Shown here: piece by piece, positions 26,880 through 35,967 of the stretch | How positions within the stretch are numbered: the first letter of the stretch is position 1 | Layout of the letters: every line of letters begins with the position of its first letter | Source: Streptomyces europaeiscabiei | GTDB taxonomy: Bacteria; Actinomycetota; Actinomycetes; Streptomycetales; Streptomycetaceae | Length of the DNA stretch: 64,000 bases | Direction of reading: 5' to 3' | Assembly: GCF_001550375.1 (NCBI RefSeq) | Contig: NZ_LRTR01000877.1 | Coordinates: 1-64,000, forward strand | Notes under the pieces: generated by a model | Told to the model about the DNA's origin: nothing | The model's input: only the letters and a program-made list of their open reading frames with translations | Database searches by the model: none | Position numbers and translations under genes: made by a program

Positions 26880-27173
26880 TGCGGTCCGCGCTGACCTGCG
26901 AGAATGTAGTAGGCGACGCTCTTTCGCTGGATCCGGTCGGCCTGGGAGAGAGGCGCGCCGTGCGTCGGTGGCGGAGTCATGCACCAGTTCGACGGGTAGG
27001 GGCACCGCGTCATCCGACACGCGTACGGTGAGCGAACCGCTTCCCCGTTCCTCGATGACGAGGGCGACGGAGCGCTGGGCGAAGTCCCTTGTGAGGGTGG
27101 CTGATTCCGGTCGGATGCGCTGTATGAAGCCGGCTGTCCCGCGCGAAGAGCCGCGGCCGCTGGAGATCTCCAT
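26880..27173 (-). pseudogene. Possible RsbW-like ATPase (anti-sigma) remnant with internal deletion
   Basis: The minus strand reads RIRPESATLTRDFAQRSVA and then at once VIEERGSGSLTVRVSDDAVP and LPVELVHDSATDARRA. In Streptomyces HATPase_c anti-sigma proteins these phrases are normally separated by about 45 residues carrying the N-box. The central ATP-binding part is therefore missing. Tentative assignment. Confidence 0.35.
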
Positions 27174-27706
27174 CGGCTGACCCGGCCCCACGGCGCACCG
27201 GCTGCGGGAGGGGGTTCGCGCCGCTGTGGATTCCGTCCGCGCCGCCCGCTGTCTGGTGTGCGCAACCTGGCCTTGCCCTGGGGGCGTTGTCTGCTACGCA
27301 CGCATTCGCCGGCTTCAGCCGCACGGGCCGGGCGGTATCAGCGGCGGGCCGTGGCCCACATGGGGAGCGCCTCCTGGCAACTGTGAGGCGTTGGCGGCAC
27401 TTGGCCCAGCTGCTCGAACCCTGCCGGGCGGAACCGGCACGCACCAGCCGCCTGTCGCGGCCCAGCTGAGGACCAGTCCCTTGATCCCGTTGACCCGTTG
27501 ACGCGTTCATAGCGGGGGACCGGCATGCACGACCTGGCGAAGACTGCCGGAAGTCGGCAATGCGCGGGAGAGCCGACGGAGGCAGGATAGGGGTTGAGGG
27601 GAGCACGCGAAGGAGGTCTCGATGCCGGACACCGGCAGGTGTCCGGCATCCGACTTCTGAGCTTGCGCAGAAGCCGTCGCGGGACGGGTGTGATCGGGGG
27701 TTGGGG
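27174..27706. other. Gap without a recognisable gene, containing one palindrome copy
   Basis: No frame shows a known family. The right half forms the leader region of the OB-fold/flotillin/ATPase operon and holds the 6-7-6 palindrome at 27543-27561. Confidence 0.4.
27543..27561 (+). promoter_or_regulatory. 6-7-6 palindrome, copy b
   Basis: ACTGCC-GGAAGTC-GGCAAT, about 145 bases before the first gene of the OB-fold/flotillin/ATPase operon. Confidence 0.5.
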
Positions 27707-28321
27707 ATGCGGACGTTCTTCGAGGCTGCCACAGGATTTCCGACCTTCCTGTTCACGGTTTCCCTCTTGGCGGCCCTGGGCTTCTGGCTGATGGTCGCGG
27801 TGGGCGCGGCCGATTCCGACACCTTCGACAGGGACGCGAACCTTGATGCCTGGGGGATGGGCGGGGTACCGGTGGCGGTCGCCATCTCTCTCTGGACGGG
27901 GTTCGCCTGGTCCGGCAGCCTCGGCCTGACCGTCCTGCTGGATCCGGTCGCCTTCTCGGGGCCGACACGCGCACTGACCGGACTCACTGCGTTCGTCGCC
28001 GCCGCCTTGGCCTCATGGCGAGTGACCCGAGTGCTCGTACGACTGCTGCGCCGCCTCCACCCCGATGAACCCGGGCCGTCCTGGCCGGACTTCGTCGGGC
28101 TGACCTGCACTGTCCGTTCGGAGCGGGCGGACGACGGTTTCGGTCGGGCCGAAGTCGTGGCCCGGGACGGCTCCACCGCAGTGGTCAAGGTCCGCCGACG
28201 CGGTACCGACGATCTCGCCTGCGAGGGTGCGGAGTTGCTCTGCGCCTACGACGAGACCAACGGCTTCTTCTGGATCGCCCGCCGCGAGGCGGAACTCCAT
28301 CCGCACGGTCGAGCCGCCTGA
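27707..28321 (+). CDS. Membrane OB-fold protein (YqiJ/NfeD-like)
   Basis: The 204-aa protein has three membrane helices (about residues 12-34, 50-75 and 88-105). A C-terminal OB-fold-like domain from about residue 125 reads DFVGLTCTVRSERADDGFGR, then VVKVRRRGTDDLACEGAELL. This layout matches the membrane OB-fold partners of flotillins, such as E. coli YqiJ next to YqiK. The ATG at 27707 follows a weak GGGG run; the in-frame upstream extension is not hydrophobic and has no homology. It is followed after 94 bases by the flotillin gene. Confidence 0.75.
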   Translation: MRTFFEAATGFPTFLFTVSLLAALGFWLMVAVGAADSDTFDRDANLDAWGMGGVPVAVAISLWTGFAWSGSLGLTVLLDPVAFSGPTRALTGLTAFVAAALASWRVTRVLVRLLRRLHPDEPGPSWPDFVGLTCTVRSERADDGFGRAEVVARDGSTAVVKVRRRGTDDLACEGAELLCAYDETNGFFWIARREAELHPHGRAA

Positions 28322-28415
28322 GCGGCGCGGCTCGACTTTTCAAGGCCCACTTCGGCCTTTCGACTTCCGGGGCTCTGCGTGGCTCCGATCTCCTTAACTC
28401 CCAAGGACGTTTCTC

Positions 28416-30452
28416 ATGGATGTCATCACCGTGGGTGTCGGCGTGCTCGTCGCCGTCTGCCTGCTCGCCGTACTCGTCGTCTCCCAGCTGTTCCGCAAGG
28501 TGGAGCAGGGCAAGGCGCTGATCGTCTCCAAGATGCGGAAGGTCGATGTGACCTTCACCGGGCAGGTCGTGCTGCCGGTGCTGCACAAGGCCGAGGTGAT
28601 GGACATCTCGGTGAAGACCATCGAGATCACGCGGGCCGGCAAGGAGGGGCTGATCTGCCAGGACAACATCCGTGCGGACATCCGGATCTCGTTCTTCGTG
28701 AAGGTCAACAAGACCGTCGAGGACGTCATCAAGGTGGCCCAGGCTGTCGGTACCGCGAGGGCGAGTGACCGGGACACGCTGCAGGAGCTGTTCCACGCGA
28801 AGTTCTCCGAGGCGCTGAAGACCGTCGGCAAGCAGCTGGACTTCACCGACCTGTACACCAAGCGCGAAGAATTGCGGTACCGGATCATCGAGGTCATCGG
28901 TGTCGACCTCAACGGCTACCACCTGGAGGACGCGGCGATCGACTACCTGGAGCAGACGCCGCTCACCCAGCTCGACCCCGCCAACGTGCTCGACGCGCAG
29001 GGCATTCGGAAGATCACCGAGCTGACGGCCGTGGAGCACGTGCGCACCAACGAGGCGCAGCGCCACGAGGAGAAGGAGATCACACGGCAGAACGTCGACG
29101 CCCGCGAGGCCATTCTGGAGCTGGAGCGGCGGCAGACGGACGCTGAGATCAAACAGCGGCGGGAGATCGGCACCGTACGGGCTCGTGAGGAGGCCGAGAC
29201 GGCTCGGGTGGTGGAGGAGGAGCGGCTGCGGGCGCAGTCCGCGTTCCTGAAGACCGAGGAACAGCTCGGGGTGCAGCGGGAGAACCAGGCCCGTGAGGTC
29301 GCGGTCGCCGCCAAGAACCGCGAGCGGGTCATCGCCATCGAGAGCGAGCGCATTGAGAAGGACCGTCTCCTCGAAGTCATCGCACGGGAGCGGGAGACCG
29401 AGCTGACACGGATCGCCGCCTCCAAGGAGGTCGAGGCGGAGAAGCGGGACATCGCCGAGGTCATCCGCGAGCGGGTCGCCGTGGACCGCACGGTCGCCGA
29501 GCAGGAGGAGTCCATCAAGAAGCTGCGGGCCGTGGAGGAGGCGGAGCGGCAGCGCCAGACCGTGATCATCGCCGCCGAGGCTCAGGCGCAGGAGAAGCTG
29601 GTCAAGGACATCAAGGCCGCCGAAGCCGCCGAGCAGGCCGCCACCCACCGCGCCGCCGAGGAACTGACCCTGGCCGAGGCGAGGTTGAAGACGGCCGACC
29701 TCGACGCCCGGGCCAAGCTGCGGCTCGCCGAGGGCGTCCAGGCGGAGGCCGCGGCCGAAGGGCTGGCCGGCGTCCAGGTCCGCGACAAGGAGGCCGAGGT
29801 CATCGAGAAGGCCGGCCGCGCGGAGGCCGAGGCGACGCAGGCGCGCATGCTGGCGGAGGCCGCGGGAGTCAAGGCGCAGGCGCTCGCCGAGGCGGAGGCC
29901 ATCGGCGAGAAGCTGAAGGCGGAGGCGGCCGGGCTGACGGAGAAGGCGGCGGCGATGGCCGCGCTGGACGAGGCGTCCCGGGGCCACGAGGAGTTCCGGC
30001 TGCGGCTGGCGGCGGAGAAGGACGTACGGCTGGCCGGGCTGGACGTGCAGCGGCAGGTCGCCGAGGCGCAGGCCACGGTGCTGGCCACCGGGCTGGAGAA
30101 CGCCGACATCAGCATCGTCGGCGGGGAGTCGGTCTTCCTCGACCGTCTGGTGTCCTCGATCGCGCTCGGCAAGGGCTTCGACGGCTTCGTCCAGCACTCC
30201 GAGACCGCCCAGGCTCTCGCGAAGCCCTGGCTGGACGGCACCTCCAGCTTCACCGACGACCTGGGCCGCGTTCTCGGCTCGGTGTCCACGGCCGACGTGC
30301 GGGACCTGACCGTCTCCGCCCTGCTGATGAAGCTGATGAAGACGGGCGGTGTCGACTCGGCCGCGCTGCGGCAGCTGCTCGACAGGGCTGGCGAGCTGGG
30401 CCTCGCCGACACCTCGCTCACCGCTCTGAACGGCAGCGTCGCCAAGGTCTGA
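28416..30452 (+). CDS. Flotillin-like SPFH protein with long coiled coil
   Basis: The 678-aa protein begins with one membrane anchor (VGVGVLVAVCLLAVLVVSQL) and an SPFH domain (FRKVEQGKALIVSKMRKVDV; RADIRISFFVKVNKTVEDVI). More than 300 residues of charged coiled coil follow (ERRQTDAEIKQRREIGTVRA onward, with many AEA and EAE repeats typical of flotillins). A globular end reads SIVGGESVFLDRLVSSIALG. It should form large membrane-attached oligomers, as known for flotillin/YqiK proteins. It is much longer than the slipin at 12489. The next gene, an AAA ATPase, is on the same strand after a hairpin. Confidence 0.9.
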   Translation: MDVITVGVGVLVAVCLLAVLVVSQLFRKVEQGKALIVSKMRKVDVTFTGQVVLPVLHKAEVMDISVKTIEITRAGKEGLICQDNIRADIRISFFVKVNKTVEDVIKVAQAVGTARASDRDTLQELFHAKFSEALKTVGKQLDFTDLYTKREELRYRIIEVIGVDLNGYHLEDAAIDYLEQTPLTQLDPANVLDAQGIRKITELTAVEHVRTNEAQRHEEKEITRQNVDAREAILELERRQTDAEIKQRREIGTVRAREEAETARVVEEERLRAQSAFLKTEEQLGVQRENQAREVAVAAKNRERVIAIESERIEKDRLLEVIARERETELTRIAASKEVEAEKRDIAEVIRERVAVDRTVAEQEESIKKLRAVEEAERQRQTVIIAAEAQAQEKLVKDIKAAEAAEQAATHRAAEELTLAEARLKTADLDARAKLRLAEGVQAEAAAEGLAGVQVRDKEAEVIEKAGRAEAEATQARMLAEAAGVKAQALAEAEAIGEKLKAEAAGLTEKAAAMAALDEASRGHEEFRLRLAAEKDVRLAGLDVQRQVAEAQATVLATGLENADISIVGGESVFLDRLVSSIALGKGFDGFVQHSETAQALAKPWLDGTSSFTDDLGRVLGSVSTADVRDLTVSALLMKLMKTGGVDSAALRQLLDRAGELGLADTSLTALNGSVAKV

Positions 30453-30466
30453 CCGGCCCATGATCC

Positions 30467-30509
30467 ACGGTCCGGAGCTGCCGCACAGGGGACAGCAGCT
30501 CCGGACCGT
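30467..30509 (+). terminator. Intercistronic hairpin between flotillin and ATPase genes
   Basis: A perfect 15-bp inverted repeat (30467-30481 and 30495-30509, 13-base loop) lies 14 bases after the flotillin stop and 29 bases before the ATPase start. It may stop part of the transcription or protect the flotillin mRNA, giving more flotillin than ATPase. Confidence 0.65.
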
Positions 30510-30538
30510 GTTCCACCCGACTTCCTGAGAGGGATCCC

Positions 30539-33500
30539 ATGATGACCGGCCCGGACACCGGTACACAGGAGGCGCTCGACGCCGGTACGTACGAGGTGCT
30601 GCGCGACCGGCTGACCGCCCAGGCCGCCGAGCTCTCCCGCCGCGCCGGGGCGCTCAACGTCCGCCGTACCGAGGAGTTTGGCGGCACCCGGCTGGAACTA
30701 GCCGTCACCCAGCGGCTGCGCACTCAGCACAGCCGCGTGCCGCGCGACATCGTCTCCGTCGGCGACACACTGCTCTTCGGTCACAACGTCTTCCTCGGCC
30801 TCAAGCCGGAGACGACCGTCCGCGACGTCTTCGCCCTGTACGACCGCGACTTGAACCGGCTGCCCGACGACGCCGTTCCCGGCCTCCTCGACGACCCCGC
30901 CTTCGTACGGGAGTTCACCGCCCTCTACCGCTACTACCGCCAGGCACACCTCCTCCAGCTCCGCAGCGTCGACGGCAAGGTGCTGGCCGTCTTCCAGACC
31001 GGCGAGAAGGTCGGCGACATCCGCGTCCTGCGCTGGGCCATGACGGAGGACGGCGGGGCGGCCTTCCTGGACGCGCGCGGCGAACGCGATCACGTCCTCC
31101 CGGCCTCCCACGACTTCGTGTGGACGGAGACGACCCGCGAGGACCACGTCCTGGGCCGTCACCCGCACGTCTCCATCGAGGGCGAGGTCTTCGTCGAGAC
31201 GATCGGCGGGACTCTGACGGTCAAGATCGAGGACGACCCCGAGACAGGCGAGGGCATCTACGCCGAGCCGGTCGCCGAGCCGCTGCAGTCCCTCGCCGAC
31301 GCCTACATCGCGTACGCGCGCGTGGGCGCCCTCATCCTGCTGGATGTCCTCCCTTACAAGGAGGAGGCCCATCGCTACCTGGTCTTCAACACGCTCACCA
31401 GGACGGTCGTCCGCCTCGACGGCATCGGGCAGGCGTGCCGCCGCCTGCCCGAGGACCAGGGCATCGTCTTCCCCGGCGGGTACTGCCTGGCGACGGGGGC
31501 GTACAAGACGTTCGACGGCCTCGACACCGACGGCCTGGAGTTCGAGCGGGTGGTCCGCTCGCCCAACGGCGAGGACGTCCTCTTCGCCTTCCACGCGCGT
31601 GTGGAAGGCCGCAGCCTGCTGCTGCCGTACAACATGATCCGCAAGGAGGTCGCGACCCCGCTGTCCTGCCACGGCTGGGCCCTCTTCGACGACGGCAGGC
31701 TCATGGTGCTGCGCGCCGACAGCGACGAGCCGCAACGCGTCCACCCGCTTCAGCTCTGGCACTCCCCGTACGTCTCCGACACCTACGCCGCTGCCCGGCC
31801 CGTGGGCACCGGCCCGCTGGCCCGGGTCGGCAACGCCGATCTTGTCCGTGGTATCTCCGACTGCCTGTCCATCACGGGCGCCGTCGCCGAGACGACCCCG
31901 ACGAGCGCCGTGTACGAGGCCCTGGCCGCCGCCTGCGTCCGGGCCGCCGACTCCTACCACTGGCTGCGCGAGCCCGAACTTGGCGATCTGAACGAGCCGC
32001 TCGCGCAGGTCCGGGCCACCGCCGAGCAGGTGCTGGCCGAGTTCGAGACCGTCCAGGCACTCACGCGACAGGCAGCCGACGCGCTCGACGAGGCAGCGAC
32101 GCGCCTCGCCACCGTGGTGCGCCGACTGCGCGGCGAGGCCCCGAGAGACGCCGCAGCATGGGTAGAGGGCCTGACCGAACTCCGGCACGCGCAAGGCCAC
32201 CTGCTCACCCTCAAGGACATGCGCTACGCCGACACCGCCCGCCTCGACGAGCTCGCCGAGGACGTCGAAGCCGACCTCGCCGTCTTCGGGCAGCGGACTG
32301 TCACCCACCTCGCCCGCGAGGACGCTTTCGCGGACCACCGAGCCGACATCGAGCAACTCGCCATCGACGGCCGGGCGATCACCACTGTCGCCGAGGCCGC
32401 ACCCCTCGCCGCCCGCCTCGACGACCTCACGGACCAACTGCGCACGGTGACCGAGGTCGTCGCCGGGCTCGACATCGGCGACGCCACCGTCCGTACGTCC
32501 GTCCTGGAGCGCATCGCCGAGGTCCTCGGCGGCGTCAACCGCGCCCGCGCCACCCTCGACGGCCGCCGCCGCGAACTCCAGGACCGCGAGGGACGGGCTG
32601 AGTTCGCCGCCGAGTCCGCCCTGCTCGCCCAGGCGATCGCCGGTGCCCTCGCGGCGACCGACAGCCCCGAGGCATGCGATGAGCAGCTCGCCCGCCTGCT
32701 CGTGCAGGTGGAGAACCTGGAGGCCCGGTTCGCCGACTTCGACGACTTCCTCGACAAGCTGGCGGACAAACGCGACGAGATCCACGAGGTGTTCTCCGCC
32801 CGCAGGCAAACCGTCACCGACACCCGAGCCCGCCGCGCCGAACGCCTCTTCGACTCCGCGACCCGCGTCCTTCAGTCGGTCACCCGTCGCGCTGCCACGC
32901 TCACCGACACGGACGCCGTCGCCACGTACTTCACCTCCGACCCGATGCCTCGCAAGGTCCGCCACATCGCCGACGAACTGCGCGAACTCGGCGACCAGGT
33001 CCGCGCGGAGGAGCTGGACGGCCGCCTGAAGTCCGCCCGCCAGGAAGCACTGCGTACCCTCCGCGACCGCACTGACCTCTACGCCGACCACGGCCGCACC
33101 CTCCGCCTCGGCACCCACCGCTTCGCCGTCAACACCCAGCCCCTCGACCTCACCCTTGTCCCGCACGGCGAGGGCCTGGCCTTCGCGCTGACCGGCACCG
33201 ACTACCGCTCTCCCGTCACCGACCCCGACTTCGGCACCACCCGCCCGTACTGGGACCGCCCCCTGCCCTCGGAGTCGCCCGAGGTCTACCGGGCCGAGCA
33301 CCTCGCCGCCCGCCTGCTCGACGAGCACGGACCAGCCGCACTCGCGGAGGCCGATGACCTCCCCGCACTGGTCCGGCGGGCGGCGGAGGCGGCGTACGAC
33401 GAGGGATACGAGCGCGGCGTCCACGACCACGACGCGACCCTGATCCTCACCGCGCTCGTGCGCCTGCACGAGGACGCCGGCCTGCTCCGCCACGAGCCGG

Positions 33501-35479
33501 CCGCCCGCGCCGCCGCCCAGCTCTTCTGGGCGCACGGCACGACGGCCGAGGAGCGCGACAGCTGGACCAGGCGTGCGGTGTCGATGGCCAGGGCCCGTGA
33601 CACCTTCGGTCGCACGCCCGCCATCGACGACCTCGTGGCCGAACTGGCGGAGGCGATCGGCACGGAAGCGGCAGCCGTCTACCTCTTCGAGGAGCTGACC
33701 AGCGGCTCCGACGGCTTCGTCATCAGCGCCGGCACCCGTACCCTGCTCGACAAGTTCCGCCGAACGGTGGGCACATCGGCCTACGACGACGACCTCGCCA
33801 GCCTCATCGACCCGGCTGCCCGCAAGCAGCTCGTCGAGACATGGCTGACGTCGTACACAGCCGCGACCGGGTCGGACACCACCCCCGGCGACCTGGCGGA
33901 GGCGGTCGCCGCCGAGCTCTGCCCAGACCTGGCCCGCTACGAGTCCGACGCGTCCCTGACCGAGACCGTCGAGGGGCTGCTCGGCACCCACCCGCGCATC
34001 ACCGGCCGCACACTCACCATCCGCGTCGACGAACTCCTTGCCCGCACCGCCGAGTTCCGCGCCCACCAGGCTCCCGCCCACCGCGCGTACCAGCGCCGCC
34101 GTACGGCGTTGGTGGCCGCCGAGCGCACCCGCCTCCGCCTCGACGAGTACCGGCCGCGGATCATGTCCGCGTTCGTCCGTAACCGGCTCATCGACGAGGT
34201 CTACCTCCCGCTCATCGGTGACAACCTCGCCAAGCAGCTCGGCACCACGGGCCAAGCGAAGCGCACCGATACCGGTGGCCTACTGCTGCTCATCTCCCCG
34301 CCCGGCTACGGCAAGACGACCCTCATGGAGTACGTCGCCGACCGGCTCGGGATGCTCCTCGTCAAGGTCGACGGACCCGCCCTCGGCCACGCCGTGACCT
34401 CCCTCGACCCGGCCGAGGCGCCGAACGTCACCTCCCGCCAGGAGGTCCAGAAAATCAACTTCGCGCTGGAGGCGGGCAACAACACCCTCCTCTACCTGGA
34501 CGACATCCAGCACACCTCACCCGAACTGCTGCAGAAGTTCATTTCACTCTGCGACGCCACGCGCCGTATCGAGGGCGTACGGGACGGCGAGCCGCGCACC
34601 TACGACCTGCGCGGCAAGCGATTCGCGGTCTGCATGGCCGGCAACCCCTACACCGAGTCCGGCAGCCGCTTCCACGTCCCCGACATGCTCGCCAACCGCG
34701 CCGACGTGTGGAACCTCGGCGACGTCCTCACCGGAAAAGTGGACGCCTTCGCGCTCAGCTTCGTCGAGAACGCCCTCACCGCCAACCCGGTCCTTGCCCC
34801 GCTCGCCGGCCGCGACCGCGCTGACCTCGACCTGCTCATCCGCCTCGCCGAGGGCGACGCCACGGCCCGCGCCGACCGGCTCACCCACCCCTATGAGCCC
34901 GTCGAGCTGGAGCGGATCCTGGCCGTCCTGCGTCACCTGCTGACGGCCCGGGCGACTGTCCTCGCGGTGAACGCCGCGTACATCGCCTCCGCCGCGCAGA
35001 CCGACGCCACCCGCACGGAGCCGCCCTTCCAGCTCCAGGGCTCGTACCGCAACATGAACAAGATCGCCCAGCGCGTCCAGCCGGTCATGAACACCACCGA
35101 ACTGTCGGCGCTGATCGACGACCACTACCGGGCCGAGGCCCAGACCCTCACCACCGGCGCCGAGGCCAACCTGCTCAAACTCGCCGAACTACGCGGCACA
35201 CTCACGGCCGAACAGGCGGCCCGCTGGACCGAGCTGAAGGCAGCGTACGTCCGCACCCAGGCGCTCGGCGGCCCCGAGGACGACCACCCCCCAGCCTTCG
35301 GCCGGGGAAACCCCCATCTCGCCACGCTCGCCCGAGCGGTGGCCGCCCTCGGTCTCCTTGCCGATCGGATCGCCGCAGTCGAGTCAGCGATCAACCGTGC
35401 CGCCGACCCACGCCACCTCATCGCCGATCCCACAGCCCGCCACGCGGCCCGCTCGCTCCCGGGGGCAGGGGAGGAATGA
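30539..35479 (+). CDS. Giant AAA ATPase, 'DNA repair ATPase' family
   Basis: The 1646-aa protein has a long N-terminal region (about residues 1-480, of the DUF3686 type found in proteins labelled DNA repair ATPase). It is followed by extended coiled coil (about 480-830), a further conserved region, and an AAA ATPase near the C-terminus. Walker A is ISPPGYGKTTLMEYV (about residue 1255), Walker B LLYLDDIQHTSPELLQ (about 1317) and sensor 1 CMAGNPYTESGSRF. No nuclease, helicase or membrane segment is seen. The 'DNA repair' label is historical; the operon with a membrane OB-fold protein and a flotillin points instead to a membrane-linked remodelling machine, which is inference. The start is the first of two adjacent ATGs after a GAGAGGG site. 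Confidence 0.85.
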   Translation: MMTGPDTGTQEALDAGTYEVLRDRLTAQAAELSRRAGALNVRRTEEFGGTRLELAVTQRLRTQHSRVPRDIVSVGDTLLFGHNVFLGLKPETTVRDVFALYDRDLNRLPDDAVPGLLDDPAFVREFTALYRYYRQAHLLQLRSVDGKVLAVFQTGEKVGDIRVLRWAMTEDGGAAFLDARGERDHVLPASHDFVWTETTREDHVLGRHPHVSIEGEVFVETIGGTLTVKIEDDPETGEGIYAEPVAEPLQSLADAYIAYARVGALILLDVLPYKEEAHRYLVFNTLTRTVVRLDGIGQACRRLPEDQGIVFPGGYCLATGAYKTFDGLDTDGLEFERVVRSPNGEDVLFAFHARVEGRSLLLPYNMIRKEVATPLSCHGWALFDDGRLMVLRADSDEPQRVHPLQLWHSPYVSDTYAAARPVGTGPLARVGNADLVRGISDCLSITGAVAETTPTSAVYEALAAACVRAADSYHWLREPELGDLNEPLAQVRATAEQVLAEFETVQALTRQAADALDEAATRLATVVRRLRGEAPRDAAAWVEGLTELRHAQGHLLTLKDMRYADTARLDELAEDVEADLAVFGQRTVTHLAREDAFADHRADIEQLAIDGRAITTVAEAAPLAARLDDLTDQLRTVTEVVAGLDIGDATVRTSVLERIAEVLGGVNRARATLDGRRRELQDREGRAEFAAESALLAQAIAGALAATDSPEACDEQLARLLVQVENLEARFADFDDFLDKLADKRDEIHEVFSARRQTVTDTRARRAERLFDSATRVLQSVTRRAATLTDTDAVATYFTSDPMPRKVRHIADELRELGDQVRAEELDGRLKSARQEALRTLRDRTDLYADHGRTLRLGTHRFAVNTQPLDLTLVPHGEGLAFALTGTDYRSPVTDPDFGTTRPYWDRPLPSESPEVYRAEHLAARLLDEHGPAALAEADDLPALVRRAAEAAYDEGYERGVHDHDATLILTALVRLHEDAGLLRHEPAARAAAQLFWAHGTTAEERDSWTRRAVSMARARDTFGRTPAIDDLVAELAEAIGTEAAAVYLFEELTSGSDGFVISAGTRTLLDKFRRTVGTSAYDDDLASLIDPAARKQLVETWLTSYTAATGSDTTPGDLAEAVAAELCPDLARYESDASLTETVEGLLGTHPRITGRTLTIRVDELLARTAEFRAHQAPAHRAYQRRRTALVAAERTRLRLDEYRPRIMSAFVRNRLIDEVYLPLIGDNLAKQLGTTGQAKRTDTGGLLLLISPPGYGKTTLMEYVADRLGMLLVKVDGPALGHAVTSLDPAEAPNVTSRQEVQKINFALEAGNNTLLYLDDIQHTSPELLQKFISLCDATRRIEGVRDGEPRTYDLRGKRFAVCMAGNPYTESGSRFHVPDMLANRADVWNLGDVLTGKVDAFALSFVENALTANPVLAPLAGRDRADLDLLIRLAEGDATARADRLTHPYEPVELERILAVLRHLLTARATVLAVNAAYIASAAQTDATRTEPPFQLQGSYRNMNKIAQRVQPVMNTTELSALIDDHYRAEAQTLTTGAEANLLKLAELRGTLTAEQAARWTELKAAYVRTQALGGPEDDHPPAFGRGNPHLATLARAVAALGLLADRIAAVESAINRAADPRHLIADPTARHAARSLPGAGEE

Positions 35480-35674
35480 CGCGAGGCCGTCCGGGGGCCA
35501 CGACCCAGGCTGCGGCCGGAGGCGGCCGTGTTCGCGACGGGAGTGGGTCCGGGTCCGCGTCGCTCCCGTGAACGGGTGACGGGTGCAGCAGCGGCTGGAT
35601 CCCTGTGCCGTCCGGCTCGTTCTCTCACTGGCTGGTTGTCGTGTTCCTGCCTGACGTGGCTACACTCCGCTGCA

Positions 35675-35698
35675 GGTGAGCCGGGACATCTGGTCGGC
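35675..35698 (+). promoter_or_regulatory. 24-nt leader element, copy 1 (RCK channel operon)
   Basis: GGTGAGCCGGGA followed by CATCTGGTCGGC. It ends 29 bases before the start codon of the small membrane protein gene that begins the operon. The other copies read GGTGTGCCGGGA then AGTCTGGTCGGC. Confidence 0.55.
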
Positions 35699-35727
35699 TG
35701 GAGTGCCACCTTTCCTGGAGTCGCCTG

Positions 35728-35967
35728 ATGTTCAGACCCTTCACCAGCCGCACAGCCGTGCGGTTGCTCGCGGTTGCCGGTGTGGTGCTCACTCTTTGCG
35801 GCGCCGTGATGTGGGTGCTGCCGGGGCCCGGTCTTCCTGTTCTGCTGCTCGGCGTCCTGTGCCTGGTGGCTGCGGGAGCGGTACGGCTCGACCGGACGCC
35901 GAGGCTGAGCGAGTGCCGTCATCCGTCCTGTAGGCATGGAAACAACTGCCAGGCTGCGGCAAAGTGA
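35728..35967 (+). CDS. Small two-helix membrane protein
   Basis: The 79-aa protein has two membrane helices (VRLLAVAGVVLTLCGAVMWV and PVLLLGVLCLVAAGAVRL) joined by a PGPGLP turn. That turn is typical of small PGPGW-type membrane proteins. A Cys/His-rich tail (ECRHPSCRHGNNC) could bind metal. A TCCTGGAG ribosome site precedes the ATG. Its stop overlaps the GTG start of the RCK protein by four bases, so the two are made together and may form one complex. Confidence 0.75.
   Translation: MFRPFTSRTAVRLLAVAGVVLTLCGAVMWVLPGPGLPVLLLGVLCLVAAGAVRLDRTPRLSECRHPSCRHGNNCQAAAK

Noticed and set aside
30698..34255. 1185-aa open frame on the minus strand
   Set aside because: It is the exact complement of the AAA ATPase gene; its composition is repetitive Gly/Val/Arg/Glu and shows no domain, as expected from high third-position GC.
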